Below, one piece after another: positions 1 through 10,679 of a stretch of DNA of 64,000 bases (the stretch's first letter is position 1; every line of letters begins with the position of its first letter). Under the pieces are notes generated by a model. The model was not told the DNA's origin, did not search any database, and saw only the letters and a list, made by a program, of their open reading frames with translations. Origin of the DNA: Utricularia gibba (lineage: Eukaryota; Streptophyta; Magnoliopsida; Lamiales; Lentibulariaceae); contig NEEC01000016.1 of the NCBI GenBank assembly GCA_002189035.1, positions 620,001 to 684,000 of the forward strand, written 5' to 3'. The translations under genes and the position numbers were made by a program.

Positions 1-1
1 G

Positions 2-1402
2 TGTCCTGTGGAGATGGTGATGCGGATGGATTCCGGATTATCTGCATACTCCGGCCTGCTTACGAGCCCCGGAACGCCGGAACACGGCGAAAATGATCCC
101 GGGACGAAGACTTGGAGTTCAGAACGAGTGCCATTTCCTGCAAGGAGACAGATCAGTGCTGCAGCATTGATCCCCTTAACAGTGGGAGAGCTTTGCCATC
201 AAAATGGGACGATGCTGAGAGATGGATTACCAGTCCGATATCCGGCAACTGCCCCTCACTGGTTCATATGCAGCGACACCTCAAGTCCAAGAGCGGCCCT
301 ATCAGGCCCACCGTTCCATATTCCTCAGTCTGCACGCCTGCACAAGACGGGAAAATCAGCTACTTGATCAGGAGTTCACCGGAAAACAGGGGTGAGCTAG
401 TGCCTCATGATGGTTTATCTCCTGGAAATACTCCGGTATCAGAGGCATTTGGTGAAGATATTGCCATTTCTGGGAGTATTCCAAGTGCACTGGCGTTAGA
501 AGATTTGAGTAGTGAGACTTCAGAGCCAGCTTCTACAGGTAAACAAATATTTGACAGAGTCCCTGTACATGTTTATTTTGCAAGTTCATGCCATGGAATC
601 CTAAATGAAACATCCCAGATGGAAGAAATGGAACCTGGAGGGAAGAAGATGATATTTTCCTTCAAAGTAGGGATGCAGCAACTCAAATGAGTCCAGGTGG
701 AAGCACACGATCATCGTCAAGGGGCCGGTTATCGTTCTCATTACCACCTTTTCTGGTTACCAGCCATGAAAACTCTGATGTCCGAGATGTTCAGGTGGAC
801 AAAAGCACCACAAATCCAAGTAAAGGTGGTGTCCTTAAGATGATTAGAGCAAGCAAAAATGCAGAGCACTCGCCTTCAACGTGGAACAACAGCGAGACAT
901 CAAAAAAGTTGTCCAAGTATGCAAATGACCACTACAGTATTAGCCAACACATAAAGAGTTTCTCCGAAATGAAGAACATTCTACATCTGATCCACTATAT
1001 GAAAATCTACATTGAGACAATGCTCAAATGTTCACATTTTGGTCAATCTGCAGGATAGAAAGAGAAGCAGCCAAGATCTCTGCTTGGGAGAAATTGCAGA
1101 AGGCAAAAGCTGATGCAGCACTACGCAAACTCGAGGTCTCAAGAAAAATTGTGTTCTGAAAGTTGATAAACCAACTCTATTTCATAACACAAATCATGCG
1201 TTTTTTACAGATGGAACTAGAGAAGAAGAGATCAGCTTCTATGGATAGGATAGCACACAGGCTCAGGCAGGCAGAAATTAAAGCCCAAGCCAAGAGAGAT
1301 ATGCTGTTTGGTGCAGCTCCAGCGACATCCCGTACCAAATTTTTTGGCTGTCACTATTTTACCATATGTTTTCGCTCTAAAAATGGCTGCAAGAAAAGTT
1401 AG
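2..1402 (+). CDS. Remorin family protein (C-terminal part; left-truncated; one frameshift)
   Basis: Remorins are plant plasma-membrane nanodomain scaffolds that act in immunity, symbiosis and cell-to-cell transport. The coding frame enters from the left edge. Exons: up to 538, 619-916, 1054-1134 (donor approximate) and 1211-1402. The third and fourth exons encode the remorin C domain: AKISAWEKLQKAKADAA, then a basic coiled coil with LEKKRSASMDRI. Upstream is the conserved disordered N-terminal region of the long group 5/6 remorins (WSSERVP, GRALPSKWDDAERWI, DAATQMSP). The frame slips by one base near 176-179: ALIP is read in one frame and NSGRAL in the next, as if a T were missing. Family membership is clear. 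The exact subgroup is inferred. The stop at 1400-1402 follows a tail that I could not align. Confidence 0.85.
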
Positions 1403-2716
1403 TTTCTAAGTCAGAAGCCATATACAATGCAATGATGTACCATCCCTTGTGGGATCACAGAGTCGAATGCTTCCATTAACATTTTATGATCCAACAAATA
1501 TAAGAAGACTCCATTATAAAGCAGTGTAAACAACCATGAGAAGTGCTGGGTGGAGCTTTTTATGCTTGTCATCAATTCCATAAACTAAAAACACACCAAA
1601 CTGCACCTACAACCTCTTTCCATGAACTTATAATCTTTACCAAGGACATCATACCTACTCTAGTTTCTTCTCCTTCCTCTCAAACACAAGAAACATCCTT
1701 ATAGCATAAAAAGACAGCATTGTATTGAATAGGTTATGCTGCACAGCATATCAAATTTAAATTCTTCTGCCTCAAAAATAAATCCTCTGACGCAGGAAAA
1801 CAAAAACTCCTAGCAGAAATTAAGTAATGCCATGAAAATTTCTTCACGTAGAAGAAACCATGCACGAAGTTAGTCCATTTCCTGCCCAAAGTATTTGAAT
1901 CAACTCCACATCGGAGTTTATGAAGTATGAGCGCGGGAACACAACGATACACCCTTTGATCCCATATCTAGTACCGATGAGGGCCAAACTAATGCGCGCC
2001 CCAATCGCCAAATTTCTCAACTTCATGCTCCTCCTCACTGCAGATGCGGCGTTAATCGACGCTGGGAACCGTGGATTGGAGGTCTCCGCGGAGTCGTTGG
2101 AGCTTTGGGCGTCCGCGGTGGAGGACGAAATGCTGGGCGGAACCGCCTCGATCCGGCGTTGATGTGTACTCTCATCCGACGAAGACCAAGTCGAATAATC
2201 AATCCCCTTTCCATCTACGCTTCGAAGGAATCGTTTCAAAGGCACAATTGCGGCCTTGTGTTGCTTCTCATGTGTCAGAGTGGCTCCTTAACAATTAGTT
2301 GTTGATTGCGAGGCCGCATCAATGGCACCGGCATGCCATTAAGATCAGTGACATCTGAGATTAACCCGTCTGGGCAAGATGGGGAACACAACACGGTGGC
2401 TGTAGTTGTAGAGTCGAGTGTTGGGCTCGGCCTTGGGAGTTGTATCGTATCAAGGCCGACACCCTGTCCCCCCATAACAACAGAAGCCGTGTTCCGGGGC
2501 CGCAATCAACGCCAATCAGCGTCCCTGATTCCGATGGCTTCGGCTATGTGGTCTGGAGACCAAACCCAAAGCCACAACCTTGTAGATGCCAGCCCTTATC
2601 ACTCAGATTTCAAGTATGAGAGACTGTTGGGAAGATGATGTGAAGTTTCCCTGAACTTGCGAAGGCACACTTGCAGGGAAGATCTGAAAAGCATTGATGA
2701 ATTTTCACCGGAATTA
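1403..2716. other. Intergenic / unassigned, with one weak reverse-strand ORF
   Basis: This is the 3' flank of the remorin gene followed by mixed-composition sequence. On the reverse strand, 2245-1844 is an open frame of about 133 codons. It is rich in Ser, Ala and Thr (VPPSISSSTADAQ, then SMKLRNLAIGARISLALIG). The composition could be real protein, but I recognise no family, see no convincing splice partners, and would not call it a gene. Other open frames here overlap in several phases and look like chance. Confidence 0.3.
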
Positions 2717-2946
2717 TGACGTCAACAATGACGCCGTCGACCATGGGAAACCAATCCCCTCTGCACAGTTCACACCAAAAGGGAATTGTGACGCCATCGG
2801 CCATGGGAGACTTCCTCACTGGTCAACCCACCCTATGACGCCACGGCTTACTTCACGGAACCCCACCACTTCCATCTCCCGAAGGGTGTCTCAAACCAAA
2901 GGAAAGGAGCAGAATGGCATCCCCCTTGGCCCCTTGTACGCTGACG
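2717..2946. promoter_or_regulatory. Cluster of five TGACG (as-1/bZIP-type) motifs
   Basis: TGACG occurs at 2717, 2729, 2788, 2836 and 2942, mostly as TGACGCC. Two copies sit in a longer similar context (TGACGCC, ATCGGCC or GTCGACC, then ATGGGA). TGACG is the core bound by TGA-class bZIP factors. The cluster lies about 300-500 bases upstream of the MAPKKK start at 3233, so a promoter role is possible. No function is shown by sequence alone. Confidence 0.35.
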
Positions 2947-3142
2947 CCATGGCGGACGGCGGCGCTAATAAAAAGCACGTTGAACAGATTTGAGATTAAA
3001 GGCTGCAATTAGGGTAATTAATTCGTCGAGGTAAACCCTAGATGACAGTCACATGCCTATCTTCAAAGATACGCGCATTCCTCTGGACGGCAAGATCTTG
3101 ATTTTACAGTGACAAAATCCACACGCCTCTCCGCGGAATATC

Positions 3143-3172
3143 CACGTGCGTGCTTCTTCTCCAACTATAAGT
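3143..3172 (+). promoter_or_regulatory. G-box and TATA box of the MAPKKK gene
   Basis: A G-box/ABRE core (CACGTG) lies at 3143-3148 and a TATA-like TATAAG at 3166-3171. They are 85 and 62 bases upstream of the inferred start codon at 3233. MAPKKK17/18-type genes are known to be induced by abscisic acid, which fits an ABRE at this place. The assignment is by position and motif only. Confidence 0.55.
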
Positions 3173-3232
3173 ACCATTCCGCCTCCCCAGCTTCTCGAAT
3201 TTCTCATCGCTTCCTCTCTCTGCACGCTGCGC

Positions 3233-4202
3233 ATGGGTTGGATCCGGGCCGTAGGTTGGGGCAAGGGAGTTTCGCCACCGTGGATACGGCGGTGCCGGTC
3301 GGAGGCAACGGAGGTTTGCCGCCATTGATGGCGGTGAAGTCGTGCTCTGCTTCGCGATCGGCGTCGGTGGTTAAGGAGAAGCTGATTTTGGAGGAATTAA
3401 AGGGTTGCCCGCATGTTATTGGTTGCTATGGGGAGTGTTTTTCGTGGGAGAATGGGGAAAGGTTGTATAACATGTTGTTGGAGTACGCCGCCGGTGGGTC
3501 ACTGGCGCAGAAAGTCAAGAATTTGGGTGGGTGTTTGCCGGAATCCGAAATCCGGCGATATACCAAAGGGTTGCTTCAGGGGATTCAGAGTATCCACGAA
3601 TTGGGATATGTGCACTGCGATATTAAGCTGCAGAACATTCTGCTGTTCCCTGAAGGCGGATTGAAGATCGCCGATTTCGGGTTAGCGAAGAGAGCCGGCG
3701 ACGAGAAGGCGGAGATGCGGGGAACGCCGATGTACATGTCGCCGGAGATGGTGTCCCGGGGTGAACAGGGCACCGCAGCGGATATCTGGGCACTCGGGTG
3801 TGTCGTAGCCGAGATGGCCTCAGGATCCCCCGTGTGGCGGTACTCCGACATACCATCCCTACTCTCGAAACTCAGCTCCCGCGACGCGGTGCCGGAGATC
3901 CCCCAAAACTTATCAGAACAAGGAAAGGATTTCCTACGAAAATGCTTCATCAGGGCTCCCGGTGCCAGATGGACGGCGACGATGCTTCTAAATCACCCTT
4001 TCGTGCACGACATCAACGACGTAGAGAAGCCGGCCTCCGTCTCCCCAAGATGCCCTTTCGATTTCACAGAGTCATCGGAGTGCTTCCCGATGCCGGAAAC
4101 GCGTCCAGCGAGTCGATCTCGGCGCCGGATCGCCTCCATAGGCTCCTCGAAGAAGAGTGGCCTGATTGGTCAACTTCCAACCGTTGGATCAGCATCAGAT
4201 AA
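3233..4202 (+). CDS. MAP kinase kinase kinase, MAPKKK17/18/20 type (two frameshifts)
   Basis: This is an intronless MEKK-like serine/threonine kinase of the plant MAPKKK17/18/20 clade, which relays ABA and stress signals to MKK3. The glycine loop (LGQGSFATV), the lysine in MAVK, catalytic loop HCDIKLQN, DFGLAK, and activation segment GTPMYMSPE are all present. An HCD in place of HRD is usual for this clade. The usual N-terminus of the clade (Met-x-Trp-x-Arg-Gly) is encoded from ATG 3233, but a base is missing in the GGG run at 3246-3248, so the kinase frame only opens afterwards. A second slip near 4085-4105 is needed to reach the conserved C-terminal tail (PDRLHRL, WISIR, stop at 4202). With two bases restored the gene is 323 codons, normal for the clade. 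Without repair the frame would run 3109-4236 with unnatural ends. Confidence 0.85.
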
Positions 4203-6310
4203 CAAATCTTGTCCTAGGATCTTAGGACCCGGATAGATGCATCTCACCTGTACAGTTACATTCGGACCGTTGGATCCGACCAAATTTTGCACTTTTAGAA
4301 AAACAAATGATTAAACCTTTCTTTCTATTTTTAGCAACTTGCCTCTCTCCACTATATTTAGAAAAATGGATATGGATACATGAACACATTTCTAATTCAT
4401 ACTTTAATTACATAGATATTCCATATTTTTATAAAAATATAATAACTGGATTAAATTCTATTAACTTCTAATTAAATCACCACTTTAAAAAAAGGATTTT
4501 TAATTTCTGGAATTTGGGAGAGATTATTTTAATTAATTTCAAAATTTTACAAAAAAAGAAAAAGATTTTGGTCGATTTCCGAGGTAGGTACTCCGATAAG
4601 GGGCGGGCGGGGGTTTCTGCCTCCTGGTGAAAGCGACGGGGCGGGAGGCGGCCGCCAATATCCGGCCAATGGGAGATGCGCTTCAGCTGCTCCCAGGAGA
4701 TATGGTGCAAGTTGCGGAGGGGCGGTGGCGGGGTGCGCAGAACCGGGGCCTCGGAAAGCGGAATCGACGCAAGTTGCAGTAATATTCAATGCCCCTCGAT
4801 CTTAGAATCTGCCAATTGCCGAAATGATGAAATGGAACAAAATAACCCAAAAAAAATGGTGTACCGGAGATGCCCAGATGAACTGACTAGAGAGAAGATG
4901 ATGGTGCGGAGATGGCGGCAGCAACTGTACGAGATTTGCTTGTCTTCCTCCTCCCTGAGGGCGATGGATGACGAAGCCAAGTTGGGGATCGGAGGCCAAG
5001 TTGCTCTTTCTTTCCTTGTTATGCGTCGGAGGCATCTTTTACCCACCCACATCGCCAATCCGGATGAATTAGAATATTAATCATATATTAATATTATGTA
5101 AAAAAAATGATCATCTTATTTATATTTTTTTATTTAAATATGTGAGTGAATAAAACAGTGACAAATTTCGTCTTGCATTAACCACCACTCTAACCTTTTT
5201 GTAATTTGATTTAATTCTTTATATTTACACAAACTATATCTAAATTAAAATTCAAATGGTGTGTGACAAGCAAGTGTTACAAAGATATATTTAAAATAAT
5301 TAAAAAGAGAGAAAAATTCTCTGGAGTCAAAGTTCACTTGGGTCAACGGCGTTCGTCATGGAAAAAACATTTATTTAAGGAGTCAACGGTCAACCCCATT
5401 AACACTAATCATGAAATCAAGACCAAAAAAATAAAGGATTCAAAGCCGCGCCCTCCCTCCAGCGTGAGTCAAAACCCTAAAATTACTATTAAATCGCATG
5501 ACAATTAATCAGGGACTCACATTTTTTTTTCAAGTCGCACCCTATTTTAAAACGTGTTAAAAAAGCGTACCGAAAGTCAACTCTCAATATGAAGTCAACG
5601 CAGCGGGCAGGCACGTGTGCTTCCGGATAGGGTTTAATTATAATTAATTCCAAAAATCCAATTTTCGATTTAATTATACACAACCAACCCCCCATGATTT
5701 GATTTTAAAACAATGATCCAAACCCATATGCATTGAATCAACCCCAATTCCCTTAGTGGGGGGAGGGGGGGGGTGGGTGCATTGAATCAACCCCTATCCA
5801 AAGGCATCGCCCACTTGACCCGAGACTTATGGATCACCCATTCATTATTCATCTCACTTTCCAAATGCCTATCTCCCCCAGTGCCCTCCTCCCACTTGCC
5901 CTTTATTACAGCAACTTGGCAACTCTGTTGGTGGAGTCGCCCTTCCACTTGCAGACTTTGGACCCAGATCATGGTTACCGATGGGGTGGCTACTGGCTGC
6001 TGCTTCTCTTGGAGCATTTCCCAACCACCAAATGGTATGTTGCACAACCACCAAACCAAGGCAGAGAATCCTGAACTGAACTGAAATGAATCCAAGCAAA
6101 GACTTCTAAGAACAATCAAAGGGAAGGAAGCAGCTTGGCTTTCCTTTTTGGTTGATAGAAATGCTGAGGATTGGGCTGATAGGGATACTAACCGGTGGCT
6201 GTGATAACTCAGCAATGGTAATGGTGTAGCACAGTGAAAAAAATGGGAATGTTGTCACTATCAATGAGGAAGGCCAACACCAACTGTTGTTACCTTCGCT
6301 GTAAAGAGTT
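4203..6310. other. Intergenic region with a GC-rich island
   Basis: AT-rich flanks (4240-4560 and 5080-5300) surround a GC-rich stretch at about 4590-5060. Several open frames overlap there: 4676-5080 on the forward strand, and 4789-4547 and 4710-4477 on the reverse. Their phases conflict and no product is recognised. It may be a remnant of an old gene. The segment 5700-6310 has open frames on both strands but no recognisable protein, and is partly the 3' flank of the CURLY LEAF-like locus. Confidence 0.4.
5326..5598. promoter_or_regulatory. Cluster of seven GTCAA (W-box core, TTGAC) motifs
   Basis: GTCAA, the complement of the WRKY-binding core TTGAC, occurs at 5326, 5342, 5382, 5389, 5468, 5576 and 5594, all in the same orientation. 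Two copies are adjacent (GTCAACGGTCAACC at 5382-5395). About one copy per strand in 1 kb would be expected by chance. No gene start is recognised close by, so the target is unknown. Confidence 0.35.
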
Positions 6311-7604
6311 TTAGGTATGCTTCTTAGCACGACCGTTGGGTGGGCTGCATCTTCTCTCTTGGCACCGGATGACGTGGGCTTCTTTGCGCAGGCTGGAGCT
6401 CTGTCAGGTTCATATCGCTAGTCGTAGAACAGCTCTTCTTCTGCACAAATCCTTTCCTGTGCAAATGTGCCTACTCTGTGATCGCCGGGCTCCAAGATTA
6501 CCTGCCAACGTATGCTAATGATGGTTAGACAAAAAGCAGCTGGAGGTTCATATGGGAACGATGAATTTGACTGATTCGGATTGTAATTACCTTGGCATAG
6601 CAATTTGGTTCCTAAAAGAATAGCAGAAGGAGCATATCCATCTTCTAGCGAGGTGCTGCCCTCATTATCTCCATCACCGCTGGTGCCAACACCATTATGC
6701 ATATCTGTTGCATCCTTTTGCCTCTTTTCCAGCAAAGCAATCCCTCTATCAGCACAAGCTATCTTAAAATGCCTCCTTTCCATGAGAGCTTATAAAGATT
6801 TTTAGTGACATCTAGTACTTTATCAGTATTTTCTTGAATCCGCTTCTGTAGATCAAACGCAGAAGAAGAAAATTTCAAAATTTCCCCAAGTGATCAAATT
6901 TTGAAAAATATAAATATATATCGTTAATCTACCTGTATGTACATAAGGTGGAACATGGTTCTTTAGAAGAATCAATCACTATTACGACTATTTTGACTGA
7001 GGGACTTGTTTCTGCCTTCCCAACAATCTGATGTAACACACAAAATAGTCTCTTTGAGAATCAGTATTTTAAACTATTGTTCTTGGCTAAATGCAAGAAT
7101 GGAGGGGCGCACATTCATGTACCCGGTATGAGCAGATGAAGGAAAAAAACTTCAGCTTTAGTTGAAGACATAGATGCCAGGTGAGTAAAATATGGATAAA
7201 AGGGCCTGGAAAATGTGGATGTACTACATCATCAAGATGCATGAAAGAATCGAAAATTGATGCATCAGGACTGAAAAAGCAAGAAAATTTATTGGCCGAT
7301 CGAAGTGTGAACTACATATGGAGGCAATCCATAACAGTAAAATGCCAAGCGAAGCATCGTTTTACGCAACACAGTGGACTCCAAAAACCTATGCTTCAGG
7401 ATTGCAGAAAAGTTCAATGCACTTGCTTCTCCAACCCACAAAATCCTTCGCTGCTGATCTACATTTTTCTTAAAGAAACACGGAACGGAATAAAGCCCAA
7501 TCTCACACAAGAATGCTGATAAAAACACAGCTGTGAAGTGGAAGAAATACCGAAAGCTCGTATCCGGAGGCGGAGGCGTCGGAGGAGGCTTTGAGTGCCG
7601 ACAT
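6311..7604 (-). pseudogene. CURLY LEAF-like E(z) Polycomb methyltransferase, internally deleted
   Basis: Intact CURLY LEAF is the catalytic H3K27 methyltransferase subunit of plant PRC2 (about 900 residues). Here exon A (6845-6591) starts with the CLF N-terminal helix (KRIQENTDKVLDVTKNLYKLS), then ERR, EKRQKDATDMHNG and GYAPSAILLG. Within the same exon it passes directly into EPNCYAK, the end of the SET domain. Exon B (6501-6311) continues VILEPGDHRVG, EELFYD and the C-terminal tail (RYEPDRAPA, GRAKKHT, stop). The EZD, SANT, CXC and most of the SET domain are missing. There are further lesions: a stop codon replaces Tyr in FYDYRYEP, and one-base slips lie near 6783 and 6335. A possible first exon (7604-7551, MSALKASSDASAS) resembles the usual CLF start, but this is weak. 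The product cannot be an active methyltransferase. Confidence 0.75.
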
Positions 7605-8004
7605 TGCCAAGGAATGGCATTGTGGCGTCAATGGCGGTATGGTTTTGAAAACAAACCCTAACGACCGAAGACCAATGCAGCGCCCATTCCTGCGCTTCCT
7701 TCCACACTGTAATTTTTTGTAGCAGTCGCAATGGTATCCATCCACAGCACATTCGCGTTATGCAGGAATCATCCCTGCGAGAGACCACACAACCACCACA
7801 CTCTTCTTACCTTCACTCAAGGAGGAACAAAGCATACTGCGAAAAATAATTGCTTCATCGATTTCAGGCGACATGCATTTGGGCTTTTAGTGGGCTGAAG
7901 TCAGTGCCAGCCCATCAGTAACGAAACTGGATAGGCCCATTAGTGCTGCAGTTTCTGAAAACGGGATAGGCCATCGGTGCACATGAACCACATTCGGCGA
8001 CGCC
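6846..8004. other. Intron-like and intergenic sequence between the CLF-like locus and the next gene
   Basis: Apart from the doubtful short exon at 7551-7604 on the reverse strand, no coding exon can be supported. The stretch would hold the first intron and promoter of the CLF-like locus and, from about 7800 on, the promoter of the forward gene starting at 8005. Confidence 0.4.
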
Positions 8005-10015
8005 ATGAAGATTGGCGGAGGAGTGCTGTTTGGGATTCCACGCGCCGCCGCATTTCCCACAGGTCTCCAAGGCCGCCGCTTGCCGAATCTTCGCTGCTAC
8101 TCTTCTTCGTATCCTGGTACTCCAATTGCATTTTCAGAATTCCCGAGTTGTCTGTGCGGGAATTTGAGGTTTTCTCTAATGCAGACCACGCGCAGTTTAT
8201 AAAGGAAATTTCGGGTTTGGAGCCTCCCAAGCATTTGAAGAGTCTTCTCAAGATACTTACTGCTAGAGGTGAATCTCATCCCCTGAAACTTGATTCTAGA
8301 TTCGTTGGATTTCCCTTATATGTGGAATTCCGGAATCACATTGTCAGCTGTAGAAAACATGGCAACACCGTTGAAGATATAGTTGTTTTTTTTTTTGCTT
8401 TCGCCCTCATAACAGGTGAAGAATTACTCTCACCTGGAGCAAAGCGTGGAATGCTTCCTCTTTGTATCCCTCTCTCACGAAGCACTTCAGGTTTTTCTAA
8501 TGGCAGATAGAACGAGCATATGAAGCATTCGGCAACATTTTTTTGTTTTTGATATATCTGCATTTGGCATCGGTAGGCTCAATCACAGCATTGTTACGTT
8601 GGCCGACTGCTCCATCTTGGTAAACTGACCTCAACATGGAACAGAAAGCAATACTGCCATTGAAAGAAATGTGATGTTTTGAGTGCAAGTTTGCAGGATG
8701 GAGATGCCAGTAGTGGAGGTACACAACTATGGAGTGTGGTTTCTGGCTAAAAGTGTGAGCAGTTTTTTTCTGTTCACCATATTCAAGGGGGCTTTATTAC
8801 AGAAGGAGTAACATAACATATACCCATGTTGTTCTCTTGCTGTTGTTTGCTGTATCTGTATACAGGTTGAGCATTATATAAACAGAATATTAGCAGAAGA
8901 AGATGTCAAGAACTGCCAAGAAAGAAACGATGAGTTATTTGTTGTTTCAGGGGACTCCGGAAATGAGTTGTACAGACAGGGTGATTTTGCTGCTTCTCAG
9001 ATTTCAAGCTTGGAGACCTATCTTTTGAAGAAGGTAGCAGTTCAATTGGAACTTCTTACGTGGAACGAATCTTATATGTTTTATTTCTTTTTCGAATGGC
9101 ACAAGATGTACGAAACATGGGAAATCTAGTATAAGAACATTCTTGAGAGCCACTTCATTGTTGAAGCTACATTTATTATATTACAGGTGGGATTGTTTCC
9201 TGACATACTAGAAGACAAAATTAAGATGCATTTTGAGAAAGGAGACCATGTAAGATATTTTACTTGTGTTCAATGCGGAATGGTCTCTGTTTCCGTTTAA
9301 TGATACACGTTCTGTTGGTGTAAGGTTTCAGCTTTGGTGACTGCGGAATTTTATACCAAGAAGGAGCACTTCCCAGGTTTTGGGCGTCCTTTTGTCTTCA
9401 ATGCAGAAGTAATGATGAGGTAAATTAGATCCTATCCTTCTTCTACTGCAAGCACATATCTTGATCACCCTTCGTCACTTAATGAACTATCATTCTTCAT
9501 TGGCTCCCTAGAGTTGGACGACTCCCGGAAGCCAAAGATTCGGCAAGGGGAGCTCTAAAATCCCCTTGGTGGACTCTGGGCTGTCCGTATCAGGTATAAA
9601 CAAACAAAGCAGCTTTTCAAGCATTCAGCACAATGTGAGTTTCCAGGTTCACATAAACAAACAAAGTAGCCTTTCATGACTTCTCTAGGAAGTTGCTGAA
9701 ATGGCTCAATGGGAAGACGAGCAGATTGAGTATATCAAAGAGAGGGTATCAGAAGAAGGGAGGAATGAAGACATAAAGAAGGGAAAGGCGCCTGCTCAGG
9801 TCCAGCCACAGCATTGTTTCTCTCAAACATCATGCATAACATCTATTCCTTTTCATATTTTCTGAGCGCAGGTTTCACTTGATGAGGCTGCGTTTTTGTT
9901 GGATCTGGCTTCCGTTGATGGCTCATGGGATGACGAATGCCTGGAGAGGGTCTCCGAATGCTACAAAGAAGCTGGGCTCCATCAAATTGCGTCATTCATA
10001 CTTTACAGAGACTGA
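8005..10015 (+). CDS. Plastid-targeted conserved plant protein of unknown role (one frameshift)
   Basis: Ten exons: 8005-8268, 8416-8490, 8577-8619, 8697-8754, 8866-9033, 9187-9249, 9325-9419, 9512-9593, 9689-9799 and 9872-10015. The first about 40 residues are Arg/Ser-rich without acids, like a chloroplast transit peptide. The body has strongly conserved-looking blocks (KRGMLPLCIPL, VEVHNYGVWFLAKS, HFPGFGRPFVFNAE, SPWWTLGCPYQEVAEMAQWE, SVDGSWDDE, and a C-terminus ending SFILYRD). I recall this as a single-copy chloroplast family. Candidates are a plastid transcription (PRDA1-like) or ATP-synthase biogenesis factor, but I cannot confirm a name. The frame slips by one base near 8138-8143 (GAATTCCC where GAATTTCCC is expected). 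With one base restored the total is 368 codons. Confidence 0.7.
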
Positions 10016-10679
10016 CAAGATGTGAAGGAAAACGAAGCAATGACTCCTTTGTGGGACAAGTGCCCGCAACTCCAACCCAACATGCAGTAACAAACAGAAA
10101 TATGGCTGCTCACCCATTCTGATCTTGTTGTGGAGGAAGTCGTGTCGGCCACAATGGAATGCAATTCTTTTTAAAGAAAAAAAATGGAAGAATTCTTAAA
10201 TGGGGCTTGAGATCAAGTCATTCCTGTTTGTCTGACTGATGATGAGCCCAGGGGAAAAAAAAATTAACAAAAGAAAATCTGCCGCAAATTGCGTTAGATG
10301 GGGTGGGTGGGCAAAAAGGAAGAAGAGCTCAGGAGAGTGCTACTACTTCGCTCACATGAACAGCGATGCCCGGAACCCCCTGGTACCGGAAGGCACATTT
10401 CTTCATAGCTCGCGGCGCTTGCCGAGGATCGAACCAGGGCCGTCAGCATGATAGCGTTCAACTACACCGCTAGTGCTGAGTTGTTGATGTTGGTAAATGT
10501 AACAAAAACTAAATATAACATTAATTTATAATTTTTTATTACATTTTAAATATGAATTGATTTTATACTAGTCATTAATAAAAAAATAATTTCACACATG
10601 CATCAATTTTAACTATATTAAAATTGTTAATTCCATTAAAATTAATTTTAAAATGATTTTTCCCTACATAAGCCTTTCT
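10016..10679. other. Intergenic, containing a SINE-like element
   Basis: Apart from the tRNA-derived element described separately, this is 3' flank of two converging genes. It becomes very AT-rich from 10500 to 10670. No further gene is seen. Confidence 0.5.
10255..10488 (-). mobile_element. tRNA-derived SINE-like element or tRNA pseudogene
   Basis: On the reverse strand the sequence begins near 10488 with a tRNA-like head. An A-box-like TAGCGGTGTAGTTG lies at about 10475-10462, and a perfect B-box GGTTCGATCC is at 10435-10426. This is the split polymerase III promoter. About 160 bases of non-tRNA body follow, ending in a T run at 10263-10255. Head, body and homopolymer tail match the general plan of plant SINEs. 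The tRNA arms do not fold cleanly, so it is not a working tRNA. No clear target-site duplication is visible. Confidence 0.5.

Noticed and set aside
112-690. A stand-alone 192-codon forward frame at the left edge
   Set aside because: It reads through a splice donor at 539 and starts after a frame slip. It is part of the remorin exon, not a separate gene.
3109-4236. A 375-codon MAPKKK with start at 3109
   Set aside because: The first 40 codons lie over the TATA box and 5' UTR, and the last codons lie beyond the conserved C-terminus. Both ends are products of frame slips.
5787-6215. A 142-codon reverse frame
   Set aside because: No recognisable domain, no splice partners, and competing frames on both strands.
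10239-10451. A 70-codon forward frame
   Set aside because: It lies antisense in the SINE-like element and is chance.
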